Source: Cyanobacteriota bacterium (lineage in GTDB: Bacteria; Acidobacteriota; Vicinamibacteria; Vicinamibacterales; UBA2999). Taken from it: a stretch of DNA of 64,000 bases. The translations under genes and the position numbers were made by a program. Under the pieces are notes generated by a model, which worked only from the letters and a program-made list of their open reading frames with translations, was not told the origin of the DNA and searched no databases. Below are positions 1-8,059 of the stretch, in pieces (positions within the stretch are counted from its first letter, which is position 1; the number at the start of each line of letters is the position of its first letter). The DNA is taken from positions 1 to 64,000 of the forward strand of contig JAIEMQ010000027.1 in the NCBI GenBank assembly GCA_019752015.1, read 5' to 3'.

Positions 1-87
1 TATCATGAGAACGAAGAAAGAACGACGAAGAACTCAAACAGCGTAACTAAACCGTCCACTGAATCGGATCAGGCCTACCTTCCTGAT

Positions 88-468
88 TTGCAGCGTTGCA
101 TCAGTGTCACAAGACATGCGTGTCCCCAAGCGGTACTGGAGGTCGTCGTCGCCACGGCGATGGTGCATCGTGACCCAACCACGTGTTTGGTGATCGCTGA
201 TAGTCGGACTGAAGAATACGTTGCACCTGATAAGTCGCTTCTGTTCCAGCTACGAAAGAAATATCCAGCTCTGCGCTCTGGATCCGACAAGACTTGTGAC
301 AGCGCTGCACCGTCACGGTCCGTCGTCGGTTCCGGGCAACTGCTAAACAGCCGTACAGCACATGTTCTTGCCGGTGATTTCAGTTCACAATCGGGTCGGC
401 CAACCTACGTTGTGAAAAAGAATTGGCTCGGCCGATGGCGCGTAACAGGCATTCGCGCTGCTGAATAG
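88..468 (+). CDS. Hypothetical protein, start uncertain
   Basis: I do not recognise a family. The frame codes for about 126 residues from the TTG at 88 and ends at TAG 466-468. It shows hydrophobic and charged alternation, and it ends in a motif rich in W, R and V (WLGRWRVTG) of the kind seen in small secreted or NTF2-like bacterial proteins. The frame is open all the way to base 1, so the real start may lie upstream of the window. However, bases 1-40 look like A-rich GAAGAAC spacer rather than coding sequence. Overlapping minus-strand frames look like shadows. Medium-low confidence that it is a gene; no function is proposed. Confidence 0.4.
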   Translation: MQRCISVTRHACPQAVLEVVVATAMVHRDPTTCLVIADSRTEEYVAPDKSLLFQLRKKYPALRSGSDKTCDSAAPSRSVVGSGQLLNSRTAHVLAGDFSSQSGRPTYVVKKNWLGRWRVTGIRAAE

Positions 469-602
469 GCATCTATTTTTCCCGCATCTCTCTGAGTAAA
501 GGGCCCCGCGTCCCCCCGTGCAAATAATCCGTGAGACAACTTCCCGAGTGAGATTAGTGTAGGGGCGGGGAGGGAACAGGCTCGCGCCCGGCCGACGGTG
601 AT
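469..602. other. Spacer before the Ig-like protein, no clear signals
   Basis: This 134-base stretch holds no tRNA, hairpin terminator or recognisable promoter. The frame of the downstream gene is already open from base 558 (TAG at 555-557). Codons upstream of the nominal GTG start at 603 therefore read on as possible protein, which makes the 5' boundary of that gene uncertain. Confidence 0.4.
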
Positions 603-1820
603 GTGCCGATCGCCTTTCAATCGGCGGTGTTGTCGTCGTTCCTGCCGGTCACCGCGGACGTATCGCCGCTGCTCGAGTTCTCAATCGACTTCTCCGGTCG
701 CGATCTCTCGATCGGCGCCGATCTGTCGGTGCTGGCGTCGCAGCTGCCGGGCGTCACCGGCGACGATGCCCTGGTGATCGTGCGCGTGGATGCGATGGAC
801 GGGCGTTCGCGGCTCGTGCCGATCGCGGTCGGTGAGCGGTCCGGCGATCGCTATTACGCGCGCGCGACCCACGGCCTCGCGGGCCTCACGCGCGGCGGCC
901 GCCATGTCTGGTATCGCGTCGCCGGCGGTGTCGGGTTCGTGCGCGGCTCCGTGGAGGCGAACGGCGCGGGTCTCGCCGCCATCGTCGAAGCGGCGGGGCT
1001 ACCGTTCGCCGTACGCGGTGCGACGCAGGGGCAATACACGGCCGTGTCACGGCCGGGCACTGTCTCGGTTCGCGCGCGTGCCGAAGGGACATCGCTTGTC
1101 GGCGAGCAGCGCGTGTCGGTGGCCGTCAACATCGAGTCGCCGCTCAACCTCACGCTCGCCGGCGCGGTGAGCACCGCCGCGATCACGCCGGCGAATGGCG
1201 CCATCAATATTTCCATCGCATCGCAGATCGACGTGACCGCACCGGTGTCGATTACGGCCGGCAGCGTCGCACTCGCGACGATCACGTTCGACCGCACCGG
1301 CGCGCAGCCGGGATCGGTCGCGCATCGCGTGGTCTTGTCCGGATCGGGCCGCTCGCTCGCGATCGTGCCGCAAACTCGGCTGGCCGAGGGCGGCACGTAC
1401 GCGGTCACGATGTCAGGGCTCGCCGACGCCGTCGGCGGCGCGGTGATCGTACCGCCGATCACCTTCACGACCGCGGATTCCAGCGCGCCGGTCTACCACC
1501 CCGAGCAGCTGACGTTCTCGTTCCCCAACGAGGAGGGCCGCGTGACGCTCACCGGTCCGCCCGGCACGCTGGCGCCGGGCTCGTCGGTCCTGGTCATCAA
1601 CGAATCGACCGGCGAGGTCGCGACCGTGGCGGTGAACAACGACGGCTCGGTCGGCGGGCCCACCGCGGTCGGCGGCGATCTGGTCGCGCTGCTGTCGGAT
1701 CGCCTGATCGTGACGATCACCGATCTGCAGGGTCGCACGGTGTCATATAGCGCGCTCCCATATTGGGAGCACGCGATCGGTGAGCCATCGTTTGGCGGCC
1801 GATTCGAAGATGCCGATTAA
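603..1820 (+). CDS. Ig-like (Big_5 type) surface protein, probably 5'-truncated
   Basis: A 405-residue beta-rich protein dominated by V, T, G, A and S. Residues about 194-291 match the bacterial Big_5 Ig-like pattern: an ITPANGA start followed by a domain ending in ITFTTAD. This domain is common in large secreted or surface proteins. No signal peptide or lipobox is visible at the GTG start, and the frame stays open upstream to 558. It therefore looks like the C-terminal part of a larger exported protein whose front has been lost or lies in another frame. The C-terminus has a short Gly/Val-rich domain. It ends 9 bp before thpR but is unrelated to it in function. The domain call is reasonable; role unknown. 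Confidence 0.6.
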   Translation: MPIAFQSAVLSSFLPVTADVSPLLEFSIDFSGRDLSIGADLSVLASQLPGVTGDDALVIVRVDAMDGRSRLVPIAVGERSGDRYYARATHGLAGLTRGGRHVWYRVAGGVGFVRGSVEANGAGLAAIVEAAGLPFAVRGATQGQYTAVSRPGTVSVRARAEGTSLVGEQRVSVAVNIESPLNLTLAGAVSTAAITPANGAINISIASQIDVTAPVSITAGSVALATITFDRTGAQPGSVAHRVVLSGSGRSLAIVPQTRLAEGGTYAVTMSGLADAVGGAVIVPPITFTTADSSAPVYHPEQLTFSFPNEEGRVTLTGPPGTLAPGSSVLVINESTGEVATVAVNNDGSVGGPTAVGGDLVALLSDRLIVTITDLQGRTVSYSALPYWEHAIGEPSFGGRFEDAD

Positions 1821-1828
1821 CATCAGAT

Positions 1829-2428
1829 GTGACTGGAAGCGCGGGCGCACGGCTTTTCGTGGCAATCGATATCGGCGACGCGATGCGCCGCGAGGTCGCG
1901 CGGGTCGTCAGCGCGCTCACCGGCAAACTCGAAGCCGTCAAGAAGCCGCCGAAGGTCGCGTGGGTCAAGCCCGCGGCGCTGCACGTCACAATCAAGTTCA
2001 TCGGCGAAGTCGAGGAGCCCGATGTCGAGCAGCTGAAGGAGCTGATCGCGCCGCCGATCGACATTGCGCCATTTGAACTGGTGTGGCGTGGCGTCGGGAC
2101 GTTTCCGTCCGCCAAGCGGCCGCGCGCGCTCTGGCTCGGCGTGATCAACGGTGCCGCGCCGCTCGCGGAAGTCGAAGCCGAGGTGTCGCGGCGCCTTGCG
2201 GGGTCGAGCCCGTTCGAGCTCGACGATCGAGCCTTCCTGCCGCATCTCACGCTCGGACGCGTGAAGATGGATGGCGAAGGCGTTGACTGGCCGAAGATCC
2301 TGAAGGCCGTCGAGGTCAGGCACGTCACGTCGGTGGTCGATCGCGTCACGCTCTACCGCAGCCAGTTGTCGCAATTTGGGCCGAACTATACTGGTCTGGT
2401 CAGTGCTCCGTTACGGAAGAACAAATAA
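1829..2428 (+). CDS. thpR: RNA 2',3'-cyclic phosphodiesterase (2H family)
   Basis: A 199-residue member of the 2H phosphoesterase family, which opens 2',3'-cyclic phosphates on RNA ends and was formerly called 2'-5' RNA ligase. Both signature HxTx motifs are present: H52-V-T54 in LHVTIKF and H139-L-T141 in FLPHLTLGR, spaced as in the family. The N-terminal LFVAIDIG strand is also typical. The start is GTG at 1829; an ATG two bases earlier is followed directly by TGA. It opens the long housekeeping run. Its stop codon lies in a tandem 7-mer (GAAGAAC/AAATAAC) that leads into plsY. Confidence 0.93.
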   Translation: MTGSAGARLFVAIDIGDAMRREVARVVSALTGKLEAVKKPPKVAWVKPAALHVTIKFIGEVEEPDVEQLKELIAPPIDIAPFELVWRGVGTFPSAKRPRALWLGVINGAAPLAEVEAEVSRRLAGSSPFELDDRAFLPHLTLGRVKMDGEGVDWPKILKAVEVRHVTSVVDRVTLYRSQLSQFGPNYTGLVSAPLRKNK

Positions 2429-2441
2429 CGAAGAACGAATG
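2416..2441 (+). repeat. Tandem 7-mer at the thpR/plsY border
   Basis: Period-7 units GAAGAAC, AAATAAC, GAAGAAC, GAATG. The second unit holds the thpR stop TAA (2426-2428), and the partial fourth unit runs into the plsY ATG (2439). Similar GAAGAAC-rich sequence is found at bases 8-36. It belongs with the other short-period junction repeats of this window. Confidence 0.6.
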
Positions 2442-3041
2442 ATTCCCGCCATCCTCATCGGTTACGCCATCGGCTCACTGCCGATCGGCTACCTCGTCGC
2501 ACAGAAGCGCGGCGGTGGAATCGATTTGCGGCGCGTCGGCAGCGGAAATGTTGGCGCGGCGAACGTCTATCGCACGGCCGGGCTCTCGACCGCGATGGCG
2601 GTGATGCTCGCGGACATCGCAAAGGGCGCGGCCGCGGTGCTGATCGCAGGCGGCGGCTCGAATGCGGTTGTCGCGGGTGTTGCCGCGGTGATTGGCCACG
2701 TCTATCCGGTCTGGCTACGCTTCAAGGGCGGCAAGGGCGTCGCGACCGCGAGCGGTGTGTTCGCCATGCTCACGCCGATTCCGACACTCGTCGCCGCCGC
2801 AACCTTCGCGATCGTCGTTGCGCGGACGCGATTTGTTTCACTCGGATCGATCGTTGCCACGATCGTCCTGCCAGTCGTCGAGTGGCTCACGCCGGGACGG
2901 CTCGCCGTTGACATTGGCGCGACGCTGGTCGCGTTGCTGATCCTGTTCCGTCACCGCGGCAATGTCGCGCGGCTGCTGTCCCGCACCGAGCGAGCGCTTC
3001 CTCCTTCGCGCGGAGCGCTACGGAGGACAGGGGGCCAGTGA
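2439..3041 (+). CDS. plsY: Glycerol-3-phosphate acyltransferase PlsY
   Basis: An integral membrane protein of 200 residues that moves the acyl group from acyl phosphate to glycerol-3-phosphate, the first step of phospholipid synthesis. The PlsY motifs are clear: SGNVGAANVYR at 35-45, H87 in the VIGHVYP segment, and FKGGKGVAT at 95-103. Several hydrophobic spans are visible. The start is taken as ATG 2439 because the family begins with a short hydrophobic N-terminus (MIPAILIGYAIGS). It overlaps gpsA, whose product makes its substrate, by 4 bp. The last about 15 residues (PPSRGALRRT...) are encoded by a palindromic repeat and are probably not part of the fold. Confidence 0.95.
   Translation: MIPAILIGYAIGSLPIGYLVAQKRGGGIDLRRVGSGNVGAANVYRTAGLSTAMAVMLADIAKGAAAVLIAGGGSNAVVAGVAAVIGHVYPVWLRFKGGKGVATASGVFAMLTPIPTLVAAATFAIVVARTRFVSLGSIVATIVLPVVEWLTPGRLAVDIGATLVALLILFRHRGNVARLLSRTERALPPSRGALRRTGGQ
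2999..3027 (+). repeat. Palindromic repeat inside the 3' end of plsY
   Basis: An inverted repeat with arms TCCTCC (2999-3004) and GGAGGA (3022-3027) around a core containing TTCGC and GCTACGG. It is translated in frame as the C-terminal tail of PlsY. The core resembles the palindrome at the start of ribBA (6703-6730) and, in reverse, the inner part of the element in pilQ. The 3' arm GGAGG lies 11 bases before the gpsA GTG. Confidence 0.65.
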
Positions 3042-4039
3042 CGCATCGCATCGGCGTGATCGGATCAGGCAGCTGGGGCACCGCGCTGGCCATTCACCTG
3101 TCGCACACCGGCCACGAGGTCCGGCTGTGGGCACGGGATGCCGCGCTCGCGTCGGACATGGCCTCGTCGCGCCAGAATCGAACGTATCTTCCGGATGTAT
3201 CGCTGCCAGGCACCCTGTCGCCGACGCACGACATGGCCGCTGCACTCGAGGACGCGCAGTTCTTTGTCATCGCGGTTCCGTCGCACGGTGTCAGGGACGT
3301 GATGCGCGCCGCCAGTGCGCATCTGCCGGGCGCGTGCACGATCGTCAGCGCGACCAAGGGGCTCGAAGAAGTGTCGATGCTTCGCATGTCAGAAGTGATT
3401 CGACAGGAGCTTCCCGACGCGGGCGACATCGTCGTGCTGTCGGGCCCGAGCTTCGCCAGCGAGCTGGCACGCCAGCTGCCGACGGCGCTCGTCGCGGCGG
3501 GAGATTCGCCCGCGGTGGTCGAATCAGTGATGTCGCATTTCCGATCGCCGGCGCTTCGGCTCTATGGCAGCAGCGACGTCGTCGGCGTCGAGCTTGGCGG
3601 ATCGTTGAAGAACATCATCGCCATCGCTGCGGGCGTCGTCGAAGGACTCGGGATGGGTCACAACGCACTGGCCGCACTCATCACGCGCGGCCTCGCTGAA
3701 CTATCGCGGCTTGCCGTGGCGCAGGGCGCACAGCGCGATACGCTCGCGGGCCTGGCCGGCCTGGGCGATCTGGTGTTGACGTGCACCGGCGATCTGAGCC
3801 GGAATCGCAAGGTCGGACTGGCGCTGGCGAAGGGCCAGTCGCTCAAGCAGATCCTGGCGAGCACGAAAATGGTCGCCGAAGGTGTGCGGACCACCGAAGC
3901 GGCACTCGCGTTGAGCGCCAGGCACGGCATCGAGCTGCCGATTGCCAGCGAGATGTCCGACGTGCTGTCGGGCCGCACCGATCCGCAAACCGCGATCCGC
4001 AACCTGATGGGTCGCAAGCAAAAGCTGGAGCACGCCTGA
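3038..4039 (+). CDS. gpsA: Glycerol-3-phosphate dehydrogenase [NAD(P)+]
   Basis: A 333-residue cytosolic enzyme that reduces dihydroxyacetone phosphate to sn-glycerol-3-phosphate, the substrate of the PlsY encoded just upstream. The N-terminal Rossmann motif GSGSWG is at residues 9-14. The catalytic lysine of the family is K191 in VELGGSLKN. The conserved GLAGLGDLVLTCTG segment follows. The length is normal. It starts at GTG 3038 inside the plsY stop (GTGA overlap), so translational coupling is likely. A six-unit heptamer repeat follows the stop and leads into ftsY. Confidence 0.96.
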   Translation: MTHRIGVIGSGSWGTALAIHLSHTGHEVRLWARDAALASDMASSRQNRTYLPDVSLPGTLSPTHDMAAALEDAQFFVIAVPSHGVRDVMRAASAHLPGACTIVSATKGLEEVSMLRMSEVIRQELPDAGDIVVLSGPSFASELARQLPTALVAAGDSPAVVESVMSHFRSPALRLYGSSDVVGVELGGSLKNIIAIAAGVVEGLGMGHNALAALITRGLAELSRLAVAQGAQRDTLAGLAGLGDLVLTCTGDLSRNRKVGLALAKGQSLKQILASTKMVAEGVRTTEAALALSARHGIELPIASEMSDVLSGRTDPQTAIRNLMGRKQKLEHA

Positions 4040-4043
4040 ACGC

Positions 4044-4085
4044 GAAGGCAAAAGGCAGAAGGCAAAAGGCAGAAGGCAGAAGGAA
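4044..4085 (+). repeat. Six tandem heptamers (RAAGGCA) between gpsA and ftsY
   Basis: Six contiguous 7-base units: GAAGGCA, AAAGGCA, GAAGGCA, AAAGGCA, GAAGGCA, GAAGGAA. The last unit supplies a good Shine-Dalgarno sequence (GAAGGA, 4079-4084), 6 bases before the TTG start of ftsY. The same unit is found, again six times, between rpsP and khpA (9784-9825). Confidence 0.85.
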
Positions 4086-4090
4086 TTGCG

Positions 4091-5023
4091 TTGGGTTTAT
4101 TTGACAAGTTAAAGCAAGGGCTGCAGAAGACGTCGCAGCAGCTCAAGGATCGCCTCGATCGTCTCGATGAGATGGTCGGTCTCGGCGGCACGCCCGATGC
4201 GCGAACGCGTGAGATCGACGTCGACACCGCGGAGAATCTCGAAGAGATCTTATTGATGGCGGATGTCGGCGTGGCCGCGACCGACGAGATCGTCGGCGCG
4301 GTCAAGAGCCGCCAGCGCCGCGGCGAGAGCCTGCGCGAGCTGGTCAAACAGGAAATGCTGCGCGTGCTCGAATCGTCGACGCCTGCCTCGCATCCCACCG
4401 GCAAGCCGCACGTGATGTTGATTGTCGGCGTCAACGGCGTCGGCAAGACCACCACGATTGGCAAGCTTGCGAATCAGCTCCGGCTCGAAGGCCGCACGCC
4501 GCTGATCTGCGCGGCCGATACCTTTCGTGCCGCGGCCGTCGATCAGCTGCAGATCTGGGCGGATCGCGCCGGCGTCGACATAGTCCGCGCGAAAGAAGGA
4601 TCCGATCCCGCCGCCGTCGTCTTCGATGCCATGACTGCCGCCAAATCACGACAGCGCGACGTGGTCCTCGTGGATACCGCCGGCCGCTTACACACGCGCA
4701 CGAACCTGATGAACGAGCTCGACAAGATTCGTCGTGTGGCGAGCCGCGAGGTCGCCGGGGCTCCACACGAAGTACTCCTGGTGCTCGATGCCACCGTGGG
4801 CCAGAACGGGATTGCGCAAGCGCGCGAGTTCACGAATGTTGCGGGCGTCACCGGCATCGTGCTGACGAAACTCGATGGCACGGCCAAGGGCGGCGTGGCG
4901 GTGGCGATCGCGCACGATCTCAAGCTGCCGATCCGTTACGTCGGCGTCGGCGAAGGCGTCGACGATCTGCTGCCTTTCTCGCCGCGCGAATATGTCGACG
5001 CGATCTTCCAGGAAAAATGGTGA
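4091..5023 (+). CDS. ftsY: Signal recognition particle receptor FtsY
   Basis: SRP receptor GTPase that docks ribosome-SRP complexes at the membrane. Its 310 residues correspond to the NG domains with almost no acidic N-terminal A domain, as in many non-enteric bacteria. GTPase motifs: P-loop GVNGVGKT at 113-120, DTAGR at 195-199, TKLDG at 259-263. The start is TTG 4091, chosen because GAAGGA lies 6 bases upstream and MGLFDKLKQGL is the usual FtsY beginning. Its partner Ffh is encoded about 3 kb downstream. The 3' end overlaps ribD (stop 5021-5023, ribD ATG 5017). Confidence 0.96.
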   Translation: MGLFDKLKQGLQKTSQQLKDRLDRLDEMVGLGGTPDARTREIDVDTAENLEEILLMADVGVAATDEIVGAVKSRQRRGESLRELVKQEMLRVLESSTPASHPTGKPHVMLIVGVNGVGKTTTIGKLANQLRLEGRTPLICAADTFRAAAVDQLQIWADRAGVDIVRAKEGSDPAAVVFDAMTAAKSRQRDVVLVDTAGRLHTRTNLMNELDKIRRVASREVAGAPHEVLLVLDATVGQNGIAQAREFTNVAGVTGIVLTKLDGTAKGGVAVAIAHDLKLPIRYVGVGEGVDDLLPFSPREYVDAIFQEKW

Positions 5024-6102
5024 CCGACGCGGACTTCATGCGGCGCGCGCTGTTTCACGCGGGTCGCTCTGAAGGCGTCACGACTCCAAACCCGATGGCC
5101 GGCGCGGTGATCGTCTCGCCCGACGGCATTGTCGTAGGGCAGGGCCGTCATCCGCGCGCGGGCGAGCCGCACGCCGAAGTGTTTGCGATCGAGGACGCCG
5201 GCGATCGATCGCGAGGCGCGACGATGTACGTAAACCTCGAGCCGTGCTGCCACACCGGCCGCACCGGTCCCTGCACCAAGCGCATCATTGCCGCGGGCAT
5301 CAAGCGCGTCGCCACCGCCATGGTCGATCCGAATCCGCTGGTCGGCGGCCGCGGCATCGAGGAGCTCCGGGCCCACGGCATTGACGTTGATGTCGGGTTG
5401 CTGGACGACGAAGCGCGCCGGCTCAACCTTGGATTTTCGCTTACGCAGACGGAGCGGCGGCCGATGGTGATCGCGAAGGCCGCGACGAGTCTCGATGCGC
5501 GAATCGCCGCCGCGCCCGGCGTGCGGACGCCACTGACATCAGCGGAGGCGAATCGGCGCACGCAGCGGCTCCGTGCCTCGGTCGATGCCGTCGGCGTCGG
5601 ATCCGGTACTGTCCTCGCCGACGATCCGGTCCTCACCGTGCGCGACTGCTATCGGCCTCGTCCGCTGGCGCGCGTCATCTTCGATCGCGAACTGCGCACT
5701 CCGGCAACCGCAAAGGTCCTGGCGACTTTGGCCCACGGGCCGGTCATAATACTGACGACTGCGGCTGCTCCCAGCCGATACCCTGAACGATTGCGGGAAT
5801 TGAAGGCCGCGGGTGCCACCCTGGTCGAAGGCACCGGCGATCTGCGGCATGACCTCGGTTTGCTGGTGCCGTTCGCGATCTCGACGCTGTTGCTCGAAGG
5901 CGGCGCGGTGATGCACGCCGCGGCCTGGCGCGCCGGTGTCATCGATCGCGTACACATGATCGTCGCGCCGACGTCGCTCGGCGAGGGCGGTGTGAAGTTG
6001 TTCGACGGCATCGACATTCGGTTGTCCGAGCTGACCCCCGTCAAGGTCGAAACTCTCGGGCCCGACACATGGATGGAGGCGGATGTTCACGGGCATCGTT
6101 GA
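5017..6102 (+). CDS. ribD: Riboflavin biosynthesis deaminase/reductase RibD
   Basis: Bifunctional enzyme for the second and third steps from GTP to riboflavin. The N-terminal zinc deaminase has H52-A-E54 and the Cys pair C77 and C86 in PCC...GPC. The C-terminal reductase domain (about 145-361) contains the LLLEGG motif and uses NADPH. The total of 361 residues is normal. ATG 5017 overlaps the end of ftsY, and the 3' end overlaps ribE by 20 bp. ribD-ribE-ribBA form a tight rib cluster; lumazine synthase (ribH) is not in the window. There is no room for an FMN riboswitch upstream. Confidence 0.96.
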   Translation: MVTDADFMRRALFHAGRSEGVTTPNPMAGAVIVSPDGIVVGQGRHPRAGEPHAEVFAIEDAGDRSRGATMYVNLEPCCHTGRTGPCTKRIIAAGIKRVATAMVDPNPLVGGRGIEELRAHGIDVDVGLLDDEARRLNLGFSLTQTERRPMVIAKAATSLDARIAAAPGVRTPLTSAEANRRTQRLRASVDAVGVGSGTVLADDPVLTVRDCYRPRPLARVIFDRELRTPATAKVLATLAHGPVIILTTAAAPSRYPERLRELKAAGATLVEGTGDLRHDLGLLVPFAISTLLLEGGAVMHAAAWRAGVIDRVHMIVAPTSLGEGGVKLFDGIDIRLSELTPVKVETLGPDTWMEADVHGHR

Positions 6103-6676
6103 AGCGGTCGGCACACTCGACGAGGTGAAGGGAACGGGCGGCGGATTCCGCGTCCGCATCCACACGCCCTTGGCGGCGGAGATGAACGTCGGCGACAGCC
6201 TGTCGGTGAACGGCGTGTGCCTCACCGTCATCCTGATCGACGGCGAGCACGTCCTGGCCGATGTCGGCCCCGAGACCGCGCGGGTCACGACGTTCGGCGC
6301 GCTTCAGCGCGGCCAGGAAGTCAATCTCGAGCGCCCGATGCGCGCGGACGGCCGCCTGGACGGGCACTTCGTGCTCGGACACGTCGACGGCGTCGGCGTC
6401 ATCGAAGAGATCAGGGCGGAAGGTGAATCGCACTGGCTGACCATTGGGTTCCCGCCGGCGCTCGCGCCCTTTTTCATCCGTAAAGGCTCGATCGCGCTCG
6501 ACGGCATCAGCCTGACCGTGGCGGGCCTCGGAGAGCGCCAGTTCGACGTGATGGTGATTCCCTTCACGTGGGGCAACACCACGCTCAAGGGCCTCAAGAA
6601 GGGCGACAAGGTCAACCTCGAATGCGACATGATCGGTAAGTACGTGTCGCGGGCCATGGAACTCAGAAAGCAATAG
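6083..6676 (+). CDS. ribE: Riboflavin synthase alpha subunit
   Basis: Dismutates two 6,7-dimethyl-8-ribityllumazine molecules to riboflavin and the pyrimidine precursor. The protein begins with the hallmark MFTGIVEAVG and consists of two similar lumazine-binding beta-barrel halves, about 1-97 and 98-195. The second half contains GHVDGVG and the KGSIALDGISLTV segment. The length of 197 is normal. It overlaps ribD and is followed without spacing by the ribBA ATG at 6677. Confidence 0.95.
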   Translation: MFTGIVEAVGTLDEVKGTGGGFRVRIHTPLAAEMNVGDSLSVNGVCLTVILIDGEHVLADVGPETARVTTFGALQRGQEVNLERPMRADGRLDGHFVLGHVDGVGVIEEIRAEGESHWLTIGFPPALAPFFIRKGSIALDGISLTVAGLGERQFDVMVIPFTWGNTTLKGLKKGDKVNLECDMIGKYVSRAMELRKQ

Positions 6677-7984
6677 ATGACTCAGAAGAGGGCACCAGGG
6701 CCGCCCACCTTCGCCAAGGCTACGGTGGGTAAACAGAAGGCACAGAAGGCTCAGATCAGAATCGCCAAGGGTGCGAGATCAGGGCCCTTTGCCGCCGTTG
6801 AAGATGCCGTTGCCGCAATTCGCCGCGGCGAGATGGTTATTGTCTGTGACGACGAGGATCGCGAGAACGAAGGCGACCTGACGATGGCCGCCGAGAAGGT
6901 GACGCCGGAGGCGATCAACTTCATGGCGAGGTACGGCCGCGGCCTGATCTGCATGCCGATGACGGGCGAGCGTCTCGACAAGCTCGAGATTCCGCTGATG
7001 GTCGAACGTAATTCGACGCGCTTCGAGACCGCGTTCTGCGTGGCGATCGAAGCCAAGCGCGGCACGACCACCGGCATTTCAGCGGCCGATCGCGCGGCCA
7101 CAGTGCGTGCCGCGATTAACCCCAAGACGAAGCCGTCCGACCTGGCGCGCCCGGGCCACATTTTGCCGTTGCGCGCGCGCGATGGCGGCGTGCTCGTCCG
7201 CACCGGTCAGACCGAAGCCGCCGTCGATCTCGCGCGCATTGCCGGCCTTGCTCCGGCCGGCGTGATCTGCGAAATCATGAACGACGACGGCACGATGGCG
7301 CGTGTGCCGGCGCTGACGAAGTTCGCAAGGAAGCACAAGCTCCTGATGATCACGATCGCCGATCTGATCCGCTATCGCATGCGGACCGAAGGCCTCGTGA
7401 CGAAGGTAGCCGAAGCGGATCTGCCGACCGAGCACGGTGCGTTCCGCATCCACGGCTTCGAGAGCATGATCGACAAGGAAACGCACCTGGCGCTCGTCTG
7501 CGGCGAGATCGGCAAGGGCGACGATGTGCTCGTGCGCGTGCACTCGAAGTGCCTGACCGGCGATGTGTTTCACTCGGCGCGATGCGATTGCGGATTGCAG
7601 CTCGAAGCCGCGTTGCAGCAAATCTCGCGCGCGGGCCGCGGCGTGCTGCTGTACTTGAACCAGGAGGGCCGCGGCATCGGCCTCGCGAACAAGCTGCGCG
7701 CCTATGCGCTGCAGGATCAAGGGCTCGACACGGTCGAGGCCAACGAAAAGCTCGGCTTCAAACCCGATCAACGCGACTACGGCATCGGCGCCCAGATTCT
7801 CCGCAGCCTCGGCATCCGCTCGATGCGTCTGCTCACCAACAACCCGCGGAAGTTCGTGGGCCTGCAGGGTTACGGCTTGTCAATTTCGGAGACGCTGCCG
7901 CTCGAAATTCCTGCGTCGGACAATACGCGGAAGTACCTGAAGACCAAGAAGGACAAGCTCGGACACCGCCTCGAATCGGTTTGA
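6677..7984 (+). CDS. ribBA: RibBA: DHBP synthase / GTP cyclohydrolase II
   Basis: Fusion enzyme of 435 residues that feeds both branches of riboflavin synthesis. The RibB half has the acidic metal site [10 protein letters not shown] at 58-67. The RibA half has the zinc ligands C292, C303 and C305 (CLTGD...RCDCG) and the NQEGRGIGL loop. The first about 35 residues are not part of the usual RibB start. They are encoded by a palindrome (reading [10 protein letters not shown]) followed by a period-9 tandem repeat (QKAQKAQ). An alternative start is GTG 6725, at the end of the palindrome. I keep ATG 6677 because it directly follows the ribE stop. Confidence 0.95.
   Translation: MTQKRAPGPPTFAKATVGKQKAQKAQIRIAKGARSGPFAAVEDAVAAIRRGEMVIVCDDEDRENEGDLTMAAEKVTPEAINFMARYGRGLICMPMTGERLDKLEIPLMVERNSTRFETAFCVAIEAKRGTTTGISAADRAATVRAAINPKTKPSDLARPGHILPLRARDGGVLVRTGQTEAAVDLARIAGLAPAGVICEIMNDDGTMARVPALTKFARKHKLLMITIADLIRYRMRTEGLVTKVAEADLPTEHGAFRIHGFESMIDKETHLALVCGEIGKGDDVLVRVHSKCLTGDVFHSARCDCGLQLEAALQQISRAGRGVLLYLNQEGRGIGLANKLRAYALQDQGLDTVEANEKLGFKPDQRDYGIGAQILRSLGIRSMRLLTNNPRKFVGLQGYGLSISETLPLEIPASDNTRKYLKTKKDKLGHRLESV
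6703..6730 (+). repeat. Palindromic repeat translated at the RibBA N-terminus
   Basis: Arms GCCCACC (6703-6709) and GGTGGGT (6724-6730) flank the core TTCGCCAAGGCTAC (about 6710-6723); the outermost pair is a G-T wobble. It is translated as [11 protein letters not shown]. The core TTCGC...GCTACGG is shared with the palindrome at the 3' end of plsY. A tandem period-9 repeat (CAGAAGGCA, CAGAAGGCT, 6734-6751) follows directly. Confidence 0.75.
6734..6760 (+). repeat. Period-9 tandem repeat in the ribBA 5' end
   Basis: Units CAGAAGGCA (6734-6742) and CAGAAGGCT (6743-6751), followed by a decayed CAGATCAGA. It is translated as part of the RibBA extension. The unit includes GAAGGCA, the same word as in the heptamer arrays upstream of ftsY and khpA. 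Confidence 0.55.
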
Positions 7985-8059
7985 CCGGTTCCCTGAAGTT
8001 CAAGTAGGATAAGGGTTTGCGCGGCGGAGCTGTGAGGTTCCCCGCGTGGACCACCTTCG

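Noticed and set aside
5000-5040. FMN riboswitch before the rib genes
   Set aside because: ribD overlaps ftsY and there is no leader; no RFN element pattern was seen.
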